Shown here: piece by piece, positions 15,545 to 25,687 of the stretch | Position numbering within the stretch: position 1 is the stretch's first letter | How the letters are laid out: each line of letters starts with the position of its first letter | The notes under the pieces: model-generated | Told to the model about the DNA's origin: nothing | Database searches by the model: none | The model's input: only the letters and a program-made list of their open reading frames with translations | Program-made: the position numbers and the translations under genes | Assembly: GCA_021731285.1 (NCBI GenBank) | Contig: JAKFXR010000017.1 | Span: 1 to 37,345 of the forward strand | Source of the DNA: Polaromonas sp. | GTDB taxonomy: Bacteria; Pseudomonadota; Gammaproteobacteria; Burkholderiales; Burkholderiaceae_C | Direction: 5' to 3' | DNA length: 37,345 bases

Positions 15545-16894
15545 ATGAATCCGCAAGCACCCGAGCAGCCCGCAGAACCCGGCGACAGTCTGGTCATCGT
15601 CAATCCGCGAAAGCGCATCAGCCGCCGCGCATCCATCATTGGCCTGGTTGTGGCTGTGCTGGTGGTGCTTGGTGTGGGCTGGCTGGCCTGGTCGCTGACC
15701 CACAGGGCGCCTGCCGGTGCCGGTCCGGGTGCAGGTGGAGCAGGGGGCCCTGGTGGAGGCAGAGGCCAGGCCACCACCGTGGGAGTGGCCCGGGCCGAAC
15801 AGGCCAGCATACCGGTTGTTCTTGAAGCGCTGGGCACTGTGGTGCCACAGGCCACGGTGCGTGTGCGTCCGCAGGTCTCGGGTGTGTTGCAGCAGGTCCT
15901 GTTCAAAGAGGGGCAGATGGTCACCAAGGGCCAGTTGCTGGCCACCATCGACCCGCGCCAGTTTGAAATGGCTACCCAGCAGGCGCTGGGCCAGCGCATG
16001 CGTGACGAGGCCCAGCTTGAAGCGGCGCGTGTCACCTTGCAGCGCTTTCGCACACTGCTCGAGCAGGACTCGATTGCCCGGCAGGAGGTCGACACCCAGG
16101 CCGCGCTGGTCAAGCAGCTGGAGGCAGCGGTGGTCATCTCCAAGGCCAACGAAGGCACCGCCCGGCTCAACCTCGGCTACACCCGCATCGTTGCGCCCAT
16201 TGCGGGCCGTGTCGGCCTGCGGGTGGTGGACGTGGGCAACGTGGTCAACAGCGGCGACGCCAATGGCGTGGCCTTGCTGACCCAGGTCTCGCCTATCGAC
16301 GTGGAGTTTGCGGTGCCCCAGGACCAGGCCCCGGCACTGCAGCGTGATGCCTCCAATGCCATGCCTGTCAAGGCGCTGGACCGTACCCGCAGCACGGTGC
16401 TGGACACCGGCGTGTTTGCCTCGCTGGACAACCAGGTTGACACACAGACCGGCACGGTGCGTGCCAAGGCGCGTTTCAACAACGCGCAGCAGGCCATGTT
16501 TCCCAGCCAGTTTGTCAATGTGCAGCTTCAGTTGCGCACCATTGAAAATGCCGTGGTGGTGCCCGTCGCAGCAGTGCGCACCGGCGCCAGTGGTGACCAT
16601 GTGTTCATCTTCAACGACGACCGCACCGTCACGCTGCGTCCGGTGACGCGCGGCCAGGCCACGGTTGACAAGGTGCAGATCACCGCCGGGCTTCAGACGG
16701 GCGAGCGTGTGATCACCGAAGGCGCAGACCGCCTGAAGGATGGCTCACGCGTCAACCTGCCCGGGGATGCGCCGCGCGCCGGCGGTCGCCGCCAGGGTGC
16801 ATCTGCACCTGCAGGGGCCTCATCCGGCCCGCGCGGAAGCGGGCAGGGCGGCGAGCGCCGTCGTCAGCGGGCGAGCGCGCCGGGCCAGCCATGA
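15545..16894 (+). CDS. mdtA: RND efflux periplasmic adaptor (MdtA-like)
   Basis: 449 residues from ATG 15545, preceded by GAAGAAGGAA. An N-terminal cytoplasmic stretch is followed by a membrane anchor (ASIIGLVVAVLVVLGVGWLA), a Gly-rich linker (about residues 60-75), then the HlyD-type barrel-sandwich: first lipoyl half VRVRPQVSGVLQQVLFKEGQ, a helical hairpin (residues about 140-220), second half GYTRIVAPIAGRVGLRVVDVG, and a beta-barrel ending in GERVITEGADRLKDGSRV. The adaptor bridges the inner-membrane RND pump to the outer-membrane channel. The last about 45 residues are a low-complexity Ala/Gly/Arg/Ser tail. It is first gene of the four-gene efflux operon. Substrate is unknown; MdtABC relatives export bile salts, novobiocin and metals-linked compounds. 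Confidence 0.92.
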   Translation: MNPQAPEQPAEPGDSLVIVNPRKRISRRASIIGLVVAVLVVLGVGWLAWSLTHRAPAGAGPGAGGAGGPGGGRGQATTVGVARAEQASIPVVLEALGTVVPQATVRVRPQVSGVLQQVLFKEGQMVTKGQLLATIDPRQFEMATQQALGQRMRDEAQLEAARVTLQRFRTLLEQDSIARQEVDTQAALVKQLEAAVVISKANEGTARLNLGYTRIVAPIAGRVGLRVVDVGNVVNSGDANGVALLTQVSPIDVEFAVPQDQAPALQRDASNAMPVKALDRTRSTVLDTGVFASLDNQVDTQTGTVRAKARFNNAQQAMFPSQFVNVQLQLRTIENAVVVPVAAVRTGASGDHVFIFNDDRTVTLRPVTRGQATVDKVQITAGLQTGERVITEGADRLKDGSRVNLPGDAPRAGGRRQGASAPAGASSGPRGSGQGGERRRQRASAPGQP

Positions 16895-16915
16895 AGGCGC
16901 TGGCGCAGCGCCAGC

Positions 16916-17033
16916 CCTCACCCCCGCCCTCTCCCGGAGGGAGAGGGAGTGAAGAGCCTGCACCCCTGCTCCCCCCCAGAGGGGCAGGAAGTAAATTGCT
17001 CCCTCTCCCTCTGGGAGAGGGTTGGGGTGAGGG
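16916..17033. repeat. GC-rich palindromic repeat C (copy 1)
   Basis: Two inverted arms: the left CCTCACCCCCGCCCTCTCCC with its hairpin partner GGGAGAGGGAG, and the right CTCCCTCTCCC / GGGAGAGGGTTGGGGTGAGGG, with a CCCCCCCAGAGGGG-type core between them. It fills most of the gap between mdtA and mdtB. Its right end, GGTGAGGG, is positioned as the ribosome binding site of mdtB. Confidence 0.8.
17029..17032 (+). promoter_or_regulatory. Ribosome binding site of mdtB made by repeat C
   Basis: GAGG at 17029-17032 lies 7 nt before the ATG at 17040. It is the last part of the GGGGTGAGGG end of the palindromic repeat, so the repeat supplies the Shine-Dalgarno sequence. Confidence 0.6.
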
Positions 17034-17039
17034 TGGCCC

Positions 17040-20000
17040 ATGAGCCCGTCACGTCCCTTCATCCTGCGTCCGGTCGCCACCTCGCTGCTGATGCTGGCCA
17101 TCGTGCTGGCCGGCCTGGTGGGCTTGCGCATGTTGCCACTGTCGGCTTTGCCGCAGGTGGACTACCCCACCATCCAGGTGCAGACGCTGTACCCCGGCGC
17201 CAGTCCCGAAGTCATGGCGCAAACCGTCACCGCGCCGCTGGAGCGCCAGTTCGGCCAGATGCCGGGCCTGTCGCGCATGAGTTCCACCAGCGCGTCTGGT
17301 GTGTCCATCGTCACCCTGCAGTTTGGTCTGGGCCTGGCGCTGGATGTGGCCGAGCAGCAGGTGCAGGCCGCCATCAACGCCGGCGGCTCGCTGCTGCCGG
17401 CTGATTTGCCTGCGCCGCCGATTTACGCCAAGGTCAACCCTGCCGACGCGCCCGTGCTGACGCTGGCCATCACCTCCGACACCCTGCCGCTGACCGAGGT
17501 ACAAAACATCGTCAACACCCGGCTGGCGCTCAAGATCAGCCAGGTCAGCGGCGTGGGGCTGGTGGCGCTCTCGGGCGGCCAGCGACCGGCCATGCGCATC
17601 CAGGTCGACACGCGCGCGCTGGCCTCTTACGGCCTGACGCTGGACGGTGTGCGCACCGCCATCACCGCTGCCAATGCCAATGGGGCCAAGGGCAGCATCG
17701 ACGGCCCCACGCGGGCCTACACCATCAACTCGAATGACCAGTTGCTGACGCTGGCCGATTACACCAAGCTGGTCGTGGCCTTTCGCAACGGCGCGCCGGT
17801 GCGGCTCAGCGACGTGGCCCAGGTGGTCGAAAGCGCAGAAAACGTCAAGCTGGGTGCCTGGTCGGTCGTGTCGGGCCAGCTCAAGCCGGCCATCATTCTC
17901 AATGTGCAGCGCCAGCCCGGCGCCAACGTCATCGCCACGGTAGACGCCATCAAGGCGCGCCTGCCAGAGTTGACGGCCAGCCTGCCCACCGCACTCAAGG
18001 TCGATGTGCTGTCCGACCGCACCACAGGCATCAGGGCCTCTGTGCACCATGTGCAGATCGAGTTGCTGCTGGCGGTGGTGCTGGTGGTGCTGGTGATTTT
18101 TGCCTTTTTGCACAGCCTGCGCGCCACCGTCATTGCCAGCCTGGCAGTACCGATCTCGCTGATAGGCGCCTGCGGCGCGATGTATTTGCTGGGCTACAGC
18201 CTGAACAACCTCTCGCTGATGGCATTGACGATTGCCACCGGCTTTGTGGTCGATGACGCCATCGTCATGATTGAAAACATCTCGCGCCACATCGAGGACG
18301 GTGAGCCGCCCATGCAGGCCGCCATGAAGGGCGCCACCGAGATTGGTTTCACCATCATTTCGCTGACCGTCTCGCTGATTGCGGTGCTGATACCCCTGCT
18401 CTTCATGGGTGATGTGGTGGGTAGGCTGTTCCGCGAGTTCGCGGTCACGCTGGCCATCACCATCCTGATCTCGATGGTGGTCTCGCTGACGCTGGTGCCC
18501 ATGATGTCGGCGCGCTGGCTCAAGGCCATCCCCGAAAGCCATGCCAACCAGCGCGGCTGGAGCGGCAAGGTGCAGCGCTTCTTTGACCGCGTGGTGGAGC
18601 GCTACGACGTGGCGCTGGGCTGGGTCTTGCTGCGCCAGCGCCTGACCCTGCTGGTGGCGCTGGCCACCCTGGTGCTGACCGTGCTGCTGTATGTGCTGAT
18701 TCCCAAAGGGCTGTTCCCGACGCAAAACACCGGCCAGTTGCAGGCGCGGGTCGAGGCTACGCAGTCGATCTCCTACACCCGCATGGCGCAGCAGCAGCAG
18801 GAGGTGGCGCGCCTGCTGATGGAAGACCCGGATGTCGCCACGCTGAGCAGCTTTGTCGGTGTGGACGCGGCCAACAACACCATGCTGCACACCGGCCGCA
18901 TGCTGATCAACCTGAAAAGCTCGCGTGGCAACCAGGACGAGATCATGGACAGGCTCAAGCGCACGGCCCAGCGTGTGGCCGGCATCACGCTGTATTTGCA
19001 GCCGGTGCAGGACCTGACCATAGACGCCGAGTCCGGCCCCACGCAATACCGCTTTTCGCTGGAGTCCGCCGACAACGCCACGGTGGTGGAGTGGGCCACA
19101 CGCCTGTCGCAAAAGCTGCAGGAGACCAGGCAAGTGCGTAACGTCGTATCCGACGCCTCCATTCTTGGTGCGGCGGTGTATGTGGACATAGACCGCGACA
19201 CCGCAGCCCGCCTGAACATCACCGCCTCCAGCATTGACGAGGCGCTGTACAGCGCGTTTGGCCAGCGCATTGTCTCGACCATCTTCACCGAGACCAACCA
19301 GTACCGGGTCATTCTGGAAGCGCGGCCCGACAGCCAGGCCTCGCCGGCCTCGCTGGGCATGGTGCAGCTGCGCACATCTTCGGGTGAAGCCACGCCGCTG
19401 TCTGCCGTGGCCAAAATCACCGAGCGGCGAGCGCCGCTGCAAATCACCCACGTGGCTCAGTACCCGGCGACCACGGTGGGTTTTGACACCGCGCCCGGCG
19501 TATCGCTGGGCAGCGCGGTTGAAAGCATTCGCGACGCCGCCAAAGAGATCAAGCTGCCCGCAGGCGTGACCATGACTTTTCTGGGCGCATCCGGCGCTTA
19601 CGAGTCCTCGCTGTCCAACCAGCTGTGGCTGATTCTGGCGGCCATCATCTGTGTGTACATCGTGCTTGGGGTGCTGTACGAGAGCTACATCCACCCGCTG
19701 ACGATTCTCTCGACACTGCCCTCGGCGGGCGTGGGCGCTCTGCTCATGCTCATCATCACCGGCAATGACCTCGGGGTGATAGGCGTCATCGGCATCATTC
19801 TCCTGATCGGCATCGTCAAGAAAAACGCAATCATGATGATTGACTTTGCGATTGACGCGGAGCGCACCCAGGGCAAGTCGCCCGAGGACGCGATCCGCCA
19901 GGCCGCGCTGATGCGCTTCCGGCCCATCCTCATGACCACCCTGGCTGCCCTGTTTGCGGCGGTGCCCCTGATGCTGGGATGGGGTGAGGGCGCAGAGTTG

Positions 20001-20213
20001 CGCCGGCCGTTGGGCCTGGCGATTTTTGGCGGCCTGATCCTGAGCCAGTTGCTCACGCTGTTCACCACACCGGTGATTTATTTGGGGTTCGATCGCTTGG
20101 GGCGGCGGTGGCGCAAGCCCTCTCCCCAACCCTCTCCCGCAGGCGGGAGAGGGAGTGACTCGCCCCCTCTCCCGTCTGCGGGAGAGGGCGGGGGTGAGGG
20201 AGCCAAGCCATGA
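17040..20213 (+). CDS. mdtB: RND efflux pump subunit (MdtB-like)
   Basis: 1057 residues. Twelve-helix resistance-nodulation-division pump of the inner membrane, driven by proton motive force. Hallmarks: N-terminal [22 protein letters not shown] helix, [15 protein letters not shown], the TM4 proton-relay pair in [13 protein letters not shown], the TM10 lysine in [14 protein letters not shown], and [20 protein letters not shown]. In MdtBC-type pumps two different subunits form the trimer; the next gene is the partner. The final about 32 residues (from about 1026) are encoded by repeat C and read as Pro/Ser/Gly-rich sequence with no counterpart expected in the family. The stop codon overlaps the mdtC start (ATGA, 20210-20213). 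Confidence 0.94.
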   Translation: MSPSRPFILRPVATSLLMLAIVLAGLVGLRMLPLSALPQVDYPTIQVQTLYPGASPEVMAQTVTAPLERQFGQMPGLSRMSSTSASGVSIVTLQFGLGLALDVAEQQVQAAINAGGSLLPADLPAPPIYAKVNPADAPVLTLAITSDTLPLTEVQNIVNTRLALKISQVSGVGLVALSGGQRPAMRIQVDTRALASYGLTLDGVRTAITAANANGAKGSIDGPTRAYTINSNDQLLTLADYTKLVVAFRNGAPVRLSDVAQVVESAENVKLGAWSVVSGQLKPAIILNVQRQPGANVIATVDAIKARLPELTASLPTALKVDVLSDRTTGIRASVHHVQIELLLAVVLVVLVIFAFLHSLRATVIASLAVPISLIGACGAMYLLGYSLNNLSLMALTIATGFVVDDAIVMIENISRHIEDGEPPMQAAMKGATEIGFTIISLTVSLIAVLIPLLFMGDVVGRLFREFAVTLAITILISMVVSLTLVPMMSARWLKAIPESHANQRGWSGKVQRFFDRVVERYDVALGWVLLRQRLTLLVALATLVLTVLLYVLIPKGLFPTQNTGQLQARVEATQSISYTRMAQQQQEVARLLMEDPDVATLSSFVGVDAANNTMLHTGRMLINLKSSRGNQDEIMDRLKRTAQRVAGITLYLQPVQDLTIDAESGPTQYRFSLESADNATVVEWATRLSQKLQETRQVRNVVSDASILGAAVYVDIDRDTAARLNITASSIDEALYSAFGQRIVSTIFTETNQYRVILEARPDSQASPASLGMVQLRTSSGEATPLSAVAKITERRAPLQITHVAQYPATTVGFDTAPGVSLGSAVESIRDAAKEIKLPAGVTMTFLGASGAYESSLSNQLWLILAAIICVYIVLGVLYESYIHPLTILSTLPSAGVGALLMLIITGNDLGVIGVIGIILLIGIVKKNAIMMIDFAIDAERTQGKSPEDAIRQAALMRFRPILMTTLAALFAAVPLMLGWGEGAELRRPLGLAIFGGLILSQLLTLFTTPVIYLGFDRLGRRWRKPSPQPSPAGGRGSDSPPLPSAGEGGGEGAKP
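20118..20202. repeat. GC-rich palindromic repeat C (copy 2), inside mdtB 3' end
   Basis: Left arm CCCTCTCCCCAACCCTCTCC followed by GCAGGCGGGAGAGGGAG; right arm CCCCTCTCCCGTCTGCGGGAG followed in the same run by AGGGCGGGGGTGAGGG. Both arms are hairpins and are inverted to one another. It is translated as the last residues of MdtB, and its right end forms the mdtC ribosome site. Confidence 0.8.
20196..20202 (+). promoter_or_regulatory. Ribosome binding site of mdtC made by repeat C
   Basis: GAGGGAG at 20196-20202, 7 nt before the ATG at 20210. It is the terminal segment of the second repeat C copy. Confidence 0.6.
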
Positions 20214-23200
20214 ACCTCTCCGAGCCCTTTGTCCGCCGCCCCATTGCCACGGTCCTGCTGACCATAGGCATTGCGCTGTCCGGCATAGGCGCATTTTTCC
20301 TGCTGCCGGTCGCTTCACTGCCGCAGGTGGACTACCCGGCGATTTCTGTCAGTGCCAGCCTGCCCGGCGCCAGCCCTGACACCATGGCCACCAGCGTCGC
20401 CACGCCGCTGGAGCGGCGTCTGGGCACGATTGCCGGCGTCAATGAAATGACGTCGAGCAGCAGCAATGGCTCCACCCGCATCAGCCTGCAGTTCGAGCTC
20501 AACCGCAACATCGATGCTGCGGCGCGCGAGGTGCAGGCCGCCATCAACGCCTCGCGCGCCGACCTGCCGTCCACCCTGCGCAGCAACCCGACCTACCGCA
20601 AGGCCAACCCGTCGGCTGCGCCGGTGATCATCCTGGCGATGACCTCGCCGACACGCTCGCCCGGTCAGATTTATGACGCTGTCTCCAATGTGGTGCAGCA
20701 AAAATTGGCCCAGGTCAGTGGTGTGGGTGATGTGGAGCTGGGTGGCGGCTCGCTGCCTGCGGTCCGCGTTGAATTGCTACCCTTTGCGCTCAACAAATAC
20801 GGCATCAGCACCGAGGACGTGCGCGCCTCCCTGCAAGCCGGCAGCGCCAACCGGCCCAAGGGCGACATTGAAGGCTCGGGCCGTCGCCTGCAGATTTACA
20901 CCGGCACCGGCCAGCGCGGCGAAGCCAGGGTGTCTGCCGCCGACTACAAGGGCCTGGTGGTGGCCTGGCGCGACGGCGCGGCGGTGCGCCTGTCCGATGT
21001 GGCCGAGGTGGTGGACAGCGTGGAAAACGTCAACACGCTGGGCCTGTTCAATGGCGACCCGGCGGTGGTGGTGCTGGTCACCCTGCAGCCCGGGGCCAAT
21101 GTGATCAAGACGGTGGACGGCGTGCGCGCCTTGCTGCCCGAGCTTCAGTCGCAGTTGCCCAAAGACATCAAGCTCTCGGTGGCTTCGGACCGCACCAACT
21201 CCATTCGCTCGGCGCTGCACGAGGTTGAGATCACGCTGCTGATTGCCGTGGCCCTGGTGGTGCTGGTGGTCAGCGCCTTCCTGCGCAGCGTGCGCGCCAC
21301 CATCATCCCGGCGGTGGCGACGGTGGTCTCGTTGCTGGGTACCTTTGGCGTGATGTACCTGCTGGGCTTTTCGCTGAACAACCTGAGCCTGATGGCGCTG
21401 ACCGTGGCCACCGGCTTTGTGGTGGACGACGCCATCGTCGTACTTGAAAACACCGCACGCCACATTGAAGCCGGCATGGACCGCTTCAAGGCCGCGCTGC
21501 TGGGCGCGCGCGAGGTGGGTTTTACCGTGCTGTCCATCAGCCTGTCGCTGGTGGCGGTGTTCATTCCGCTGCTGTTCATGGGCGGGCAGGTCGGGCGCTT
21601 GTTCCGCGAGTTCGCGGTCACGCTGTCGGCAGCAGTGATGATCTCGCTGCTGATCTCGCTGACCACCACACCCATGATGTGCGCCTGGCTGTTGCGGCCC
21701 GAATCTGAAGGCAAGCAGCCGGGGCGTGTGGCCCGCTGGTTTGAGCGCGGTTTTGACCGGCTGCACCGTGGTTATGCGCACAGCCTGGACTGGGCGCTGC
21801 ATGCGCGTTGGGTGGTCATGGCGATTCTGGGCCTGGTGGTGGTGCTCAACGTCTACCTGTTTGTCATGATTCCCAAGGGATTTTTCCCCACGCAGGACAC
21901 CGGCCAGATCCAGGGCGGGCTGCGCGCCGACCAGAGCATTTCTTTCCAGGCCATGCAGGAAAAACTCAAGGCGCTGGTGGACATCATCCGTGCCGACCCG
22001 GCGGTGGACACGGTGGTCGGATTTACCGGCGGTGGTCGCGCGGGCGGTGGCTTTCTTTTTGTGAACCTCAAGCCGGCCTCAGAGCGCACCGAGAAGGGCC
22101 AGGCCGTCATCGCGCGCCTGCGGCCCCAACTGGCCACGGTCACCGGCATCAGCCTGTTTCTCAACCCGGTGCAGGACCTGCGCATGGGCGGGCGCTCCAG
22201 CAACTCGACCTACCAGTACACCCTGAAAAGCGACAAGGTGGCCGACCTGCGCCAGTGGGCCACGCGCCTGGCGGACGCCATGAAGCAGCAGGAGGCCCTG
22301 GTGGACGTGGACACCGACCAGCAGGAAAACGGTGTGGAGTCGTATGTGGAAGTTGACAAGGACAGCGCGGCGCGTCTGGGCATCACCTCGCGCGACGTGG
22401 ACAACGCGCTGTACAACGGCTTTGGCCAGCGCCAGGTGGCCACGATTTATGACGAGCTCAACCAGTACCGGGTCATCATGGGCGTGGCGCCGCGCTACAT
22501 ACGCAGCCCGGAGTCGCTCAAGGACATTTATGTGCCTGCCCGGCCTCCTGCGGACGCAAGCGCAACCACCACGACGAGTACCACATCAAGCACTGCAGCC
22601 ACTACAACGGCGGCTTCCAGCACCACCATCAACCCCGCGCTGCGCGACCAATCCACCGGCCAGGCACTGAGTGGCGGGGCACGCACCATGGTGCCGCTGT
22701 CGGCCATTGCCAGGTTTTCAGAGCGGCCCACAGCCAGCTCGGTGGCGCACCAGGACGCCGAGCTGGCCACGACCATCTCTTACAACCTGGCCGAGGGCAG
22801 CACCCTGGCCGACGGGCAGGAGGCAGTGCGCCGGGCCGAGGCGTCCATCAGCATGCCCATCAATGTGCGCGGCAGTTTTCAGGGGACGGCGCGCGCCGCC
22901 CAAGCCTCGCAGCAAGAGCAGCCCTTGCTGATTCTTGCCGCCATCGTGGTCATCTACATCGTGCTGGGCATTCTGTATGAAAGCCTGGTGCACCCCATCA
23001 CCGTGCTGTCCACCTTGCCGTCGGCCGGTGTGGGCGCGGTGCTGGCGCTGCTGATCTTCAGGCTGGATTTTTCCATCATGGCGCTGATCGGGCTTTTCCT
23101 GCTGATAGGCATCGTCAAGAAAAACGCCATTCTCATCATCGACTTTGCGCTCGACGCCGAGCGCTCGCGCGGCCTCTCACCGCTGGACGCGGTGCGCGAA

Positions 23201-23467
23201 GCCTGCCTGCTGCGCTTTCGGCCCATCCTCATGACCACGCTGGCCGCCATGCTGGGTGCGCTGCCTCTGGTCATTGGCTTTGGTGAGGGCGCAGAACTGC
23301 GCCGCCCATTGGGCATTGCCATCGTGGGCGGCCTGATTGCCAGCCAGGTGCTCACGCTGCTGACCACACCCGTGGTCTACCTGCTGATGGACAAGCTGCG
23401 CCGCCGCAGCCCGCAAGAGCGCGAGCTGGCCCGCCATGACACCCACCCTGACATACAAGCTGCCTGA
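20210..23467 (+). CDS. mdtC: RND efflux pump subunit (MdtC-like) with Ser/Thr-rich insertion
   Basis: 1085 residues. Starts [20 protein letters not shown] and carries the same RND hallmarks as its neighbour: [21 protein letters not shown]4 relay [33 protein letters not shown] and [20 protein letters not shown]. It should pair with the MdtB-like subunit in a heterotrimer. An unusual segment of about 45 residues from about residue 780 (bases about 22547-22680) is very rich in Ala, Ser and Thr and interrupts the usual join between the DIYV strand and [10 protein letters not shown] in the periplasmic porter/docking region. The start is fixed by the ATGA overlap and GAGGGAG. It ends 7 bp before the outer-membrane factor. 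Confidence 0.94.
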   Translation: MNLSEPFVRRPIATVLLTIGIALSGIGAFFLLPVASLPQVDYPAISVSASLPGASPDTMATSVATPLERRLGTIAGVNEMTSSSSNGSTRISLQFELNRNIDAAAREVQAAINASRADLPSTLRSNPTYRKANPSAAPVIILAMTSPTRSPGQIYDAVSNVVQQKLAQVSGVGDVELGGGSLPAVRVELLPFALNKYGISTEDVRASLQAGSANRPKGDIEGSGRRLQIYTGTGQRGEARVSAADYKGLVVAWRDGAAVRLSDVAEVVDSVENVNTLGLFNGDPAVVVLVTLQPGANVIKTVDGVRALLPELQSQLPKDIKLSVASDRTNSIRSALHEVEITLLIAVALVVLVVSAFLRSVRATIIPAVATVVSLLGTFGVMYLLGFSLNNLSLMALTVATGFVVDDAIVVLENTARHIEAGMDRFKAALLGAREVGFTVLSISLSLVAVFIPLLFMGGQVGRLFREFAVTLSAAVMISLLISLTTTPMMCAWLLRPESEGKQPGRVARWFERGFDRLHRGYAHSLDWALHARWVVMAILGLVVVLNVYLFVMIPKGFFPTQDTGQIQGGLRADQSISFQAMQEKLKALVDIIRADPAVDTVVGFTGGGRAGGGFLFVNLKPASERTEKGQAVIARLRPQLATVTGISLFLNPVQDLRMGGRSSNSTYQYTLKSDKVADLRQWATRLADAMKQQEALVDVDTDQQENGVESYVEVDKDSAARLGITSRDVDNALYNGFGQRQVATIYDELNQYRVIMGVAPRYIRSPESLKDIYVPARPPADASATTTTSTTSSTAATTTAASSTTINPALRDQSTGQALSGGARTMVPLSAIARFSERPTASSVAHQDAELATTISYNLAEGSTLADGQEAVRRAEASISMPINVRGSFQGTARAAQASQQEQPLLILAAIVVIYIVLGILYESLVHPITVLSTLPSAGVGAVLALLIFRLDFSIMALIGLFLLIGIVKKNAILIIDFALDAERSRGLSPLDAVREACLLRFRPILMTTLAAMLGALPLVIGFGEGAELRRPLGIAIVGGLIASQVLTLLTTPVVYLLMDKLRRRSPQERELARHDTHPDIQAA

Positions 23468-23474
23468 GGTCACC

Positions 23475-24881
23475 ATGCGACGATCACTTACTTTGCCCCC
23501 CAGACTCAGCGCACTGGCGCTTGCGCTGCTGCTGGCCGGCTGCGCCGTTGGCCCGCGTTACGAGCAGCCGCCCACAGTGGACACACCAGCCGCCTTCAAG
23601 CAAGGGCAGGGCGAGTGGGTGCGCGCCGTGCCTGCCGATACGCTGGAGCGCGGCCCGTGGTGGCAGCTTTTCAACGACCCGCTGCTCAACGATCTGGCTT
23701 CACGCGTGGAAGTCAACAACCAGAACATTGCCATCGCGGTGGCCAGTTATGCGCAGGCCAGGTCGCTGGTGGCCGAGCAGCGCGCCTCGCTGTTTCCGAC
23801 CGTCACGCTGGATGGCGGCGCCAACCGTTCCGGCGGGCGCGGCACGACGGTTGAGCGCAACAACTACAAGGTCAACATAGGCGCGAGCTGGGAGCCCGAT
23901 GTCTGGGGCCGGCTGCGCCGCACGGTAGACAGCGCCCGCGCCGGCGAGCAGGCCAGCCTGGCCGACCTGGCAGCGGCGCGCCTGTCGGCTCAGGGTGAGC
24001 TGGCCATCAACTACTTTGGCATCCGCCTGCAGGACGCGCAGCGCGCGCTGCTGGCGCAAACCATCACCGGCTACCAGCGCACGCTGCAGATCACCAACAA
24101 CCGCTACACCGCCGGCGTGGTGCCCCGTACCGATGTGCTGCAGGCTGAAACCCAACTGGCCAACGCCCAGGCCGACATGCTGGGCCTGGAGCGCCAGCGC
24201 GCGCAGCTTGAGCACGCGATTGCCGTGCTGGTGGGCGTGGCTCCGGGCAACTTCACGCTGCCCGTGCAGGGCACGCTGCTGCTGACCGTGCCTGACGTGC
24301 CGATTGAGGTGCCGTCGGTGCTGCTGCAGCGCCGGCCCGACATTGCCGCTGCCGAGCGGCGTGTGGCACAGGCCAATGAGCAGATCGGCATAGCGCAGTC
24401 GGCCTATTACCCCAGTCTGGGTTTGTCGGGCTCGGCAGGTTTTGGCGCGTCACGCCTGGGGGACTTGTTCAACGCGTCCAATCTGGTGTGGGCGCTGGGC
24501 ATCTCTGCGGCGCAAACGCTGTTTAACGCCGGCGCCACCACGGCCAGGGTGCAGGGCACACGCGCTGCCTTTGATGAAGCCGTGGCCAGGTACCGGCAGA
24601 CGGTGCTGGTGGCGTTTCAGGACGTTGAAGACCAGCTGGTGGCCTCACGCGTGCTGGGCCAGCAACTCGCGCTGCGCCAGCAGGCGGCCCGCGCGGCCGA
24701 TCTGGTGGAGCAGCAGGTGCTTAACCGCTACCAGGCCGGGCAGATCAACTACACCGAAGTCATCAACGCCCAGGCCACCGCTCAAAACGCGCGCCGCAAC
24801 TTGCTGCAACTGCAGGTGGACAGGCAGGTGGCTGCGGTCGCGCTGATCCAGTCGCTGGGAGGCGGTTGGCGCGGTTTGTAA
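23475..24881 (+). CDS. Outer-membrane efflux lipoprotein (OprM/NodT family)
   Basis: 468 residues from ATG 23475, preceded by TGAGGT; an upstream in-frame ATG at 23436 inside mdtC would place a hydrophilic stretch before the signal peptide. The signal peptide ends in a lipobox LLLAGC, so the protein is probably lipid-anchored in the outer membrane. It then shows the TolC-family pattern: VGPRYEQPP, a WWQLFNDPLLNDL motif, GASWEPDVWGRL, and two homologous helical repeats (RYTAGVVPRTDVLQAE and RYQAGQINYTEVINAQ). It is the channel through which the MdtABC-like pump expels substrates, last gene of the operon. The transcript then runs into palindromic repeats. Confidence 0.94.
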   Translation: MRRSLTLPPRLSALALALLLAGCAVGPRYEQPPTVDTPAAFKQGQGEWVRAVPADTLERGPWWQLFNDPLLNDLASRVEVNNQNIAIAVASYAQARSLVAEQRASLFPTVTLDGGANRSGGRGTTVERNNYKVNIGASWEPDVWGRLRRTVDSARAGEQASLADLAAARLSAQGELAINYFGIRLQDAQRALLAQTITGYQRTLQITNNRYTAGVVPRTDVLQAETQLANAQADMLGLERQRAQLEHAIAVLVGVAPGNFTLPVQGTLLLTVPDVPIEVPSVLLQRRPDIAAAERRVAQANEQIGIAQSAYYPSLGLSGSAGFGASRLGDLFNASNLVWALGISAAQTLFNAGATTARVQGTRAAFDEAVARYRQTVLVAFQDVEDQLVASRVLGQQLALRQQAARAADLVEQQVLNRYQAGQINYTEVINAQATAQNARRNLLQLQVDRQVAAVALIQSLGGGWRGL

Positions 24882-24884
24882 GAG

Positions 24885-24940
24885 CAAAAATCGGCTTTCT
24901 GCCCTTTGATGACGGGATTAGTTTGCTATCAATAATGTAG
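24885..24940 (-). repeat. Intergenic repeat B (copy 2)
   Basis: Read on the minus strand it shares the GATAGCAAACTA ... CGTCA.CAAAGGGCAG ... GCCGATTT order with the copy at 36291-36350. It lies directly after the efflux operon stop and before repeat A. Confidence 0.75.
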
Positions 24941-24954
24941 TGCGTGACCGAGTC

Positions 24955-25039
24955 TGTCATCCCGGACTCGATCCGGGATCCATGCCTCGCGGGCCGCGGG
25001 TTTAGGGGACATGGATTGCGGATCAGGTCCGCAATGACA
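24955..25039. repeat. Palindromic intergenic repeat A (copy 2)
   Basis: About 85 bp from TGTCATCCCGGACTCGATCC to GTCCGCAATGACA, two hairpin arms inverted to each other, in the gap between the convergent efflux operon and nth, which ends at 25046. Probably the transcript end for one or both sides. Confidence 0.85.
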
Positions 25040-25045
25040 AACTCC

Positions 25046-25687
25046 TTAACCCGGCACCGGCGTCTTGGGCGTGTAGTCGCAATACGGAGCCACGGCACAC
25101 TGCCAGCACATGGGCTTGCGTGCAACGCACACATAGCGGCCGTGCAGGATGAGCCAGTGGTGCGCGTCCACCAGGTACTCGGGCGGTATGCGCTTGAGCA
25201 GTTTCAGCTCCACTTCCAGCGGCGTCTTGCCCGGCGCCAGGCCGGTGCGGTTGCCCATGCGGAAGATGTGGGTGTCCACCGCCATGGTGGCTTCGCCAAA
25301 GGCCGAGTTGAGCACCACGTTGGCTGTCTTGCGGCCCACGCCGGGCAGGGCTTCCAGCGCCTCGCGGCTGCGCGGCACCACGCTGTTGTGCTGCTCCACC
25401 AGCATGCGGCAGGTCTCCATCAGGTGTTTGGCCTTGCTGCGGTACAGGCCTATGGTCTTGATGTAGCTCTCCAGCCCCTCCAAGCCCAGGTCAAGAATCT
25501 TTTGCGGCGTGTTGGCCACGGGGAAGAGCTTGCGCGTGGCCTTGTTGACGCTCACGTCCGTCGCCTGCGCGCTCAACAGCACCGCGGCCAGCAGCTCAAA
25601 CACGCTTGTGTATTCCAGCTCAGTCACCGGCATGGGGTTGGCGGCTTTCAGCGTTTCAAAAAACGGGGCGATGTCGGCAGTTTTCAT
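25046..25687 (-). CDS. nth: Endonuclease III (base-excision repair glycosylase/AP lyase)
   Basis: 213 residues, the usual length. Nth removes oxidised pyrimidines and cleaves the AP site by beta-elimination. The helix-hairpin-helix LPGVGRKTANVV contains the catalytic Lys 120; Asp 138 sits in AVDTHIFRM; the C-terminal 4Fe-4S cluster has Cys 187-x6-194-x2-197-x5-203. All key residues are present. The ATG overlaps the hipA stop (ATGA, 25684-25687), so the repair gene is read as third gene of the hipBA operon or is at least translationally coupled to the toxin. Confidence 0.97.
   Translation of the reverse strand: MKTADIAPFFETLKAANPMPVTELEYTSVFELLAAVLLSAQATDVSVNKATRKLFPVANTPQKILDLGLEGLESYIKTIGLYRSKAKHLMETCRMLVEQHNSVVPRSREALEALPGVGRKTANVVLNSAFGEATMAVDTHIFRMGNRTGLAPGKTPLEVELKLLKRIPPEYLVDAHHWLILHGRYVCVARKPMCWQCAVAPYCDYTPKTPVPG

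Noticed and set aside
16916-17039. Possible small gene in the mdtA-mdtB gap
   Set aside because: The open frames here arise from the GC-rich repeat and have no start site or protein-like composition.
17049-20318. Very long open frame on the minus strand opposite mdtB (over 1,000 codons)
   Set aside because: It is the complement of a clear RND pump gene with conserved motifs; the predicted product is rich in His, Gln, Arg and Gly with no domain. A high-GC codon-bias shadow.
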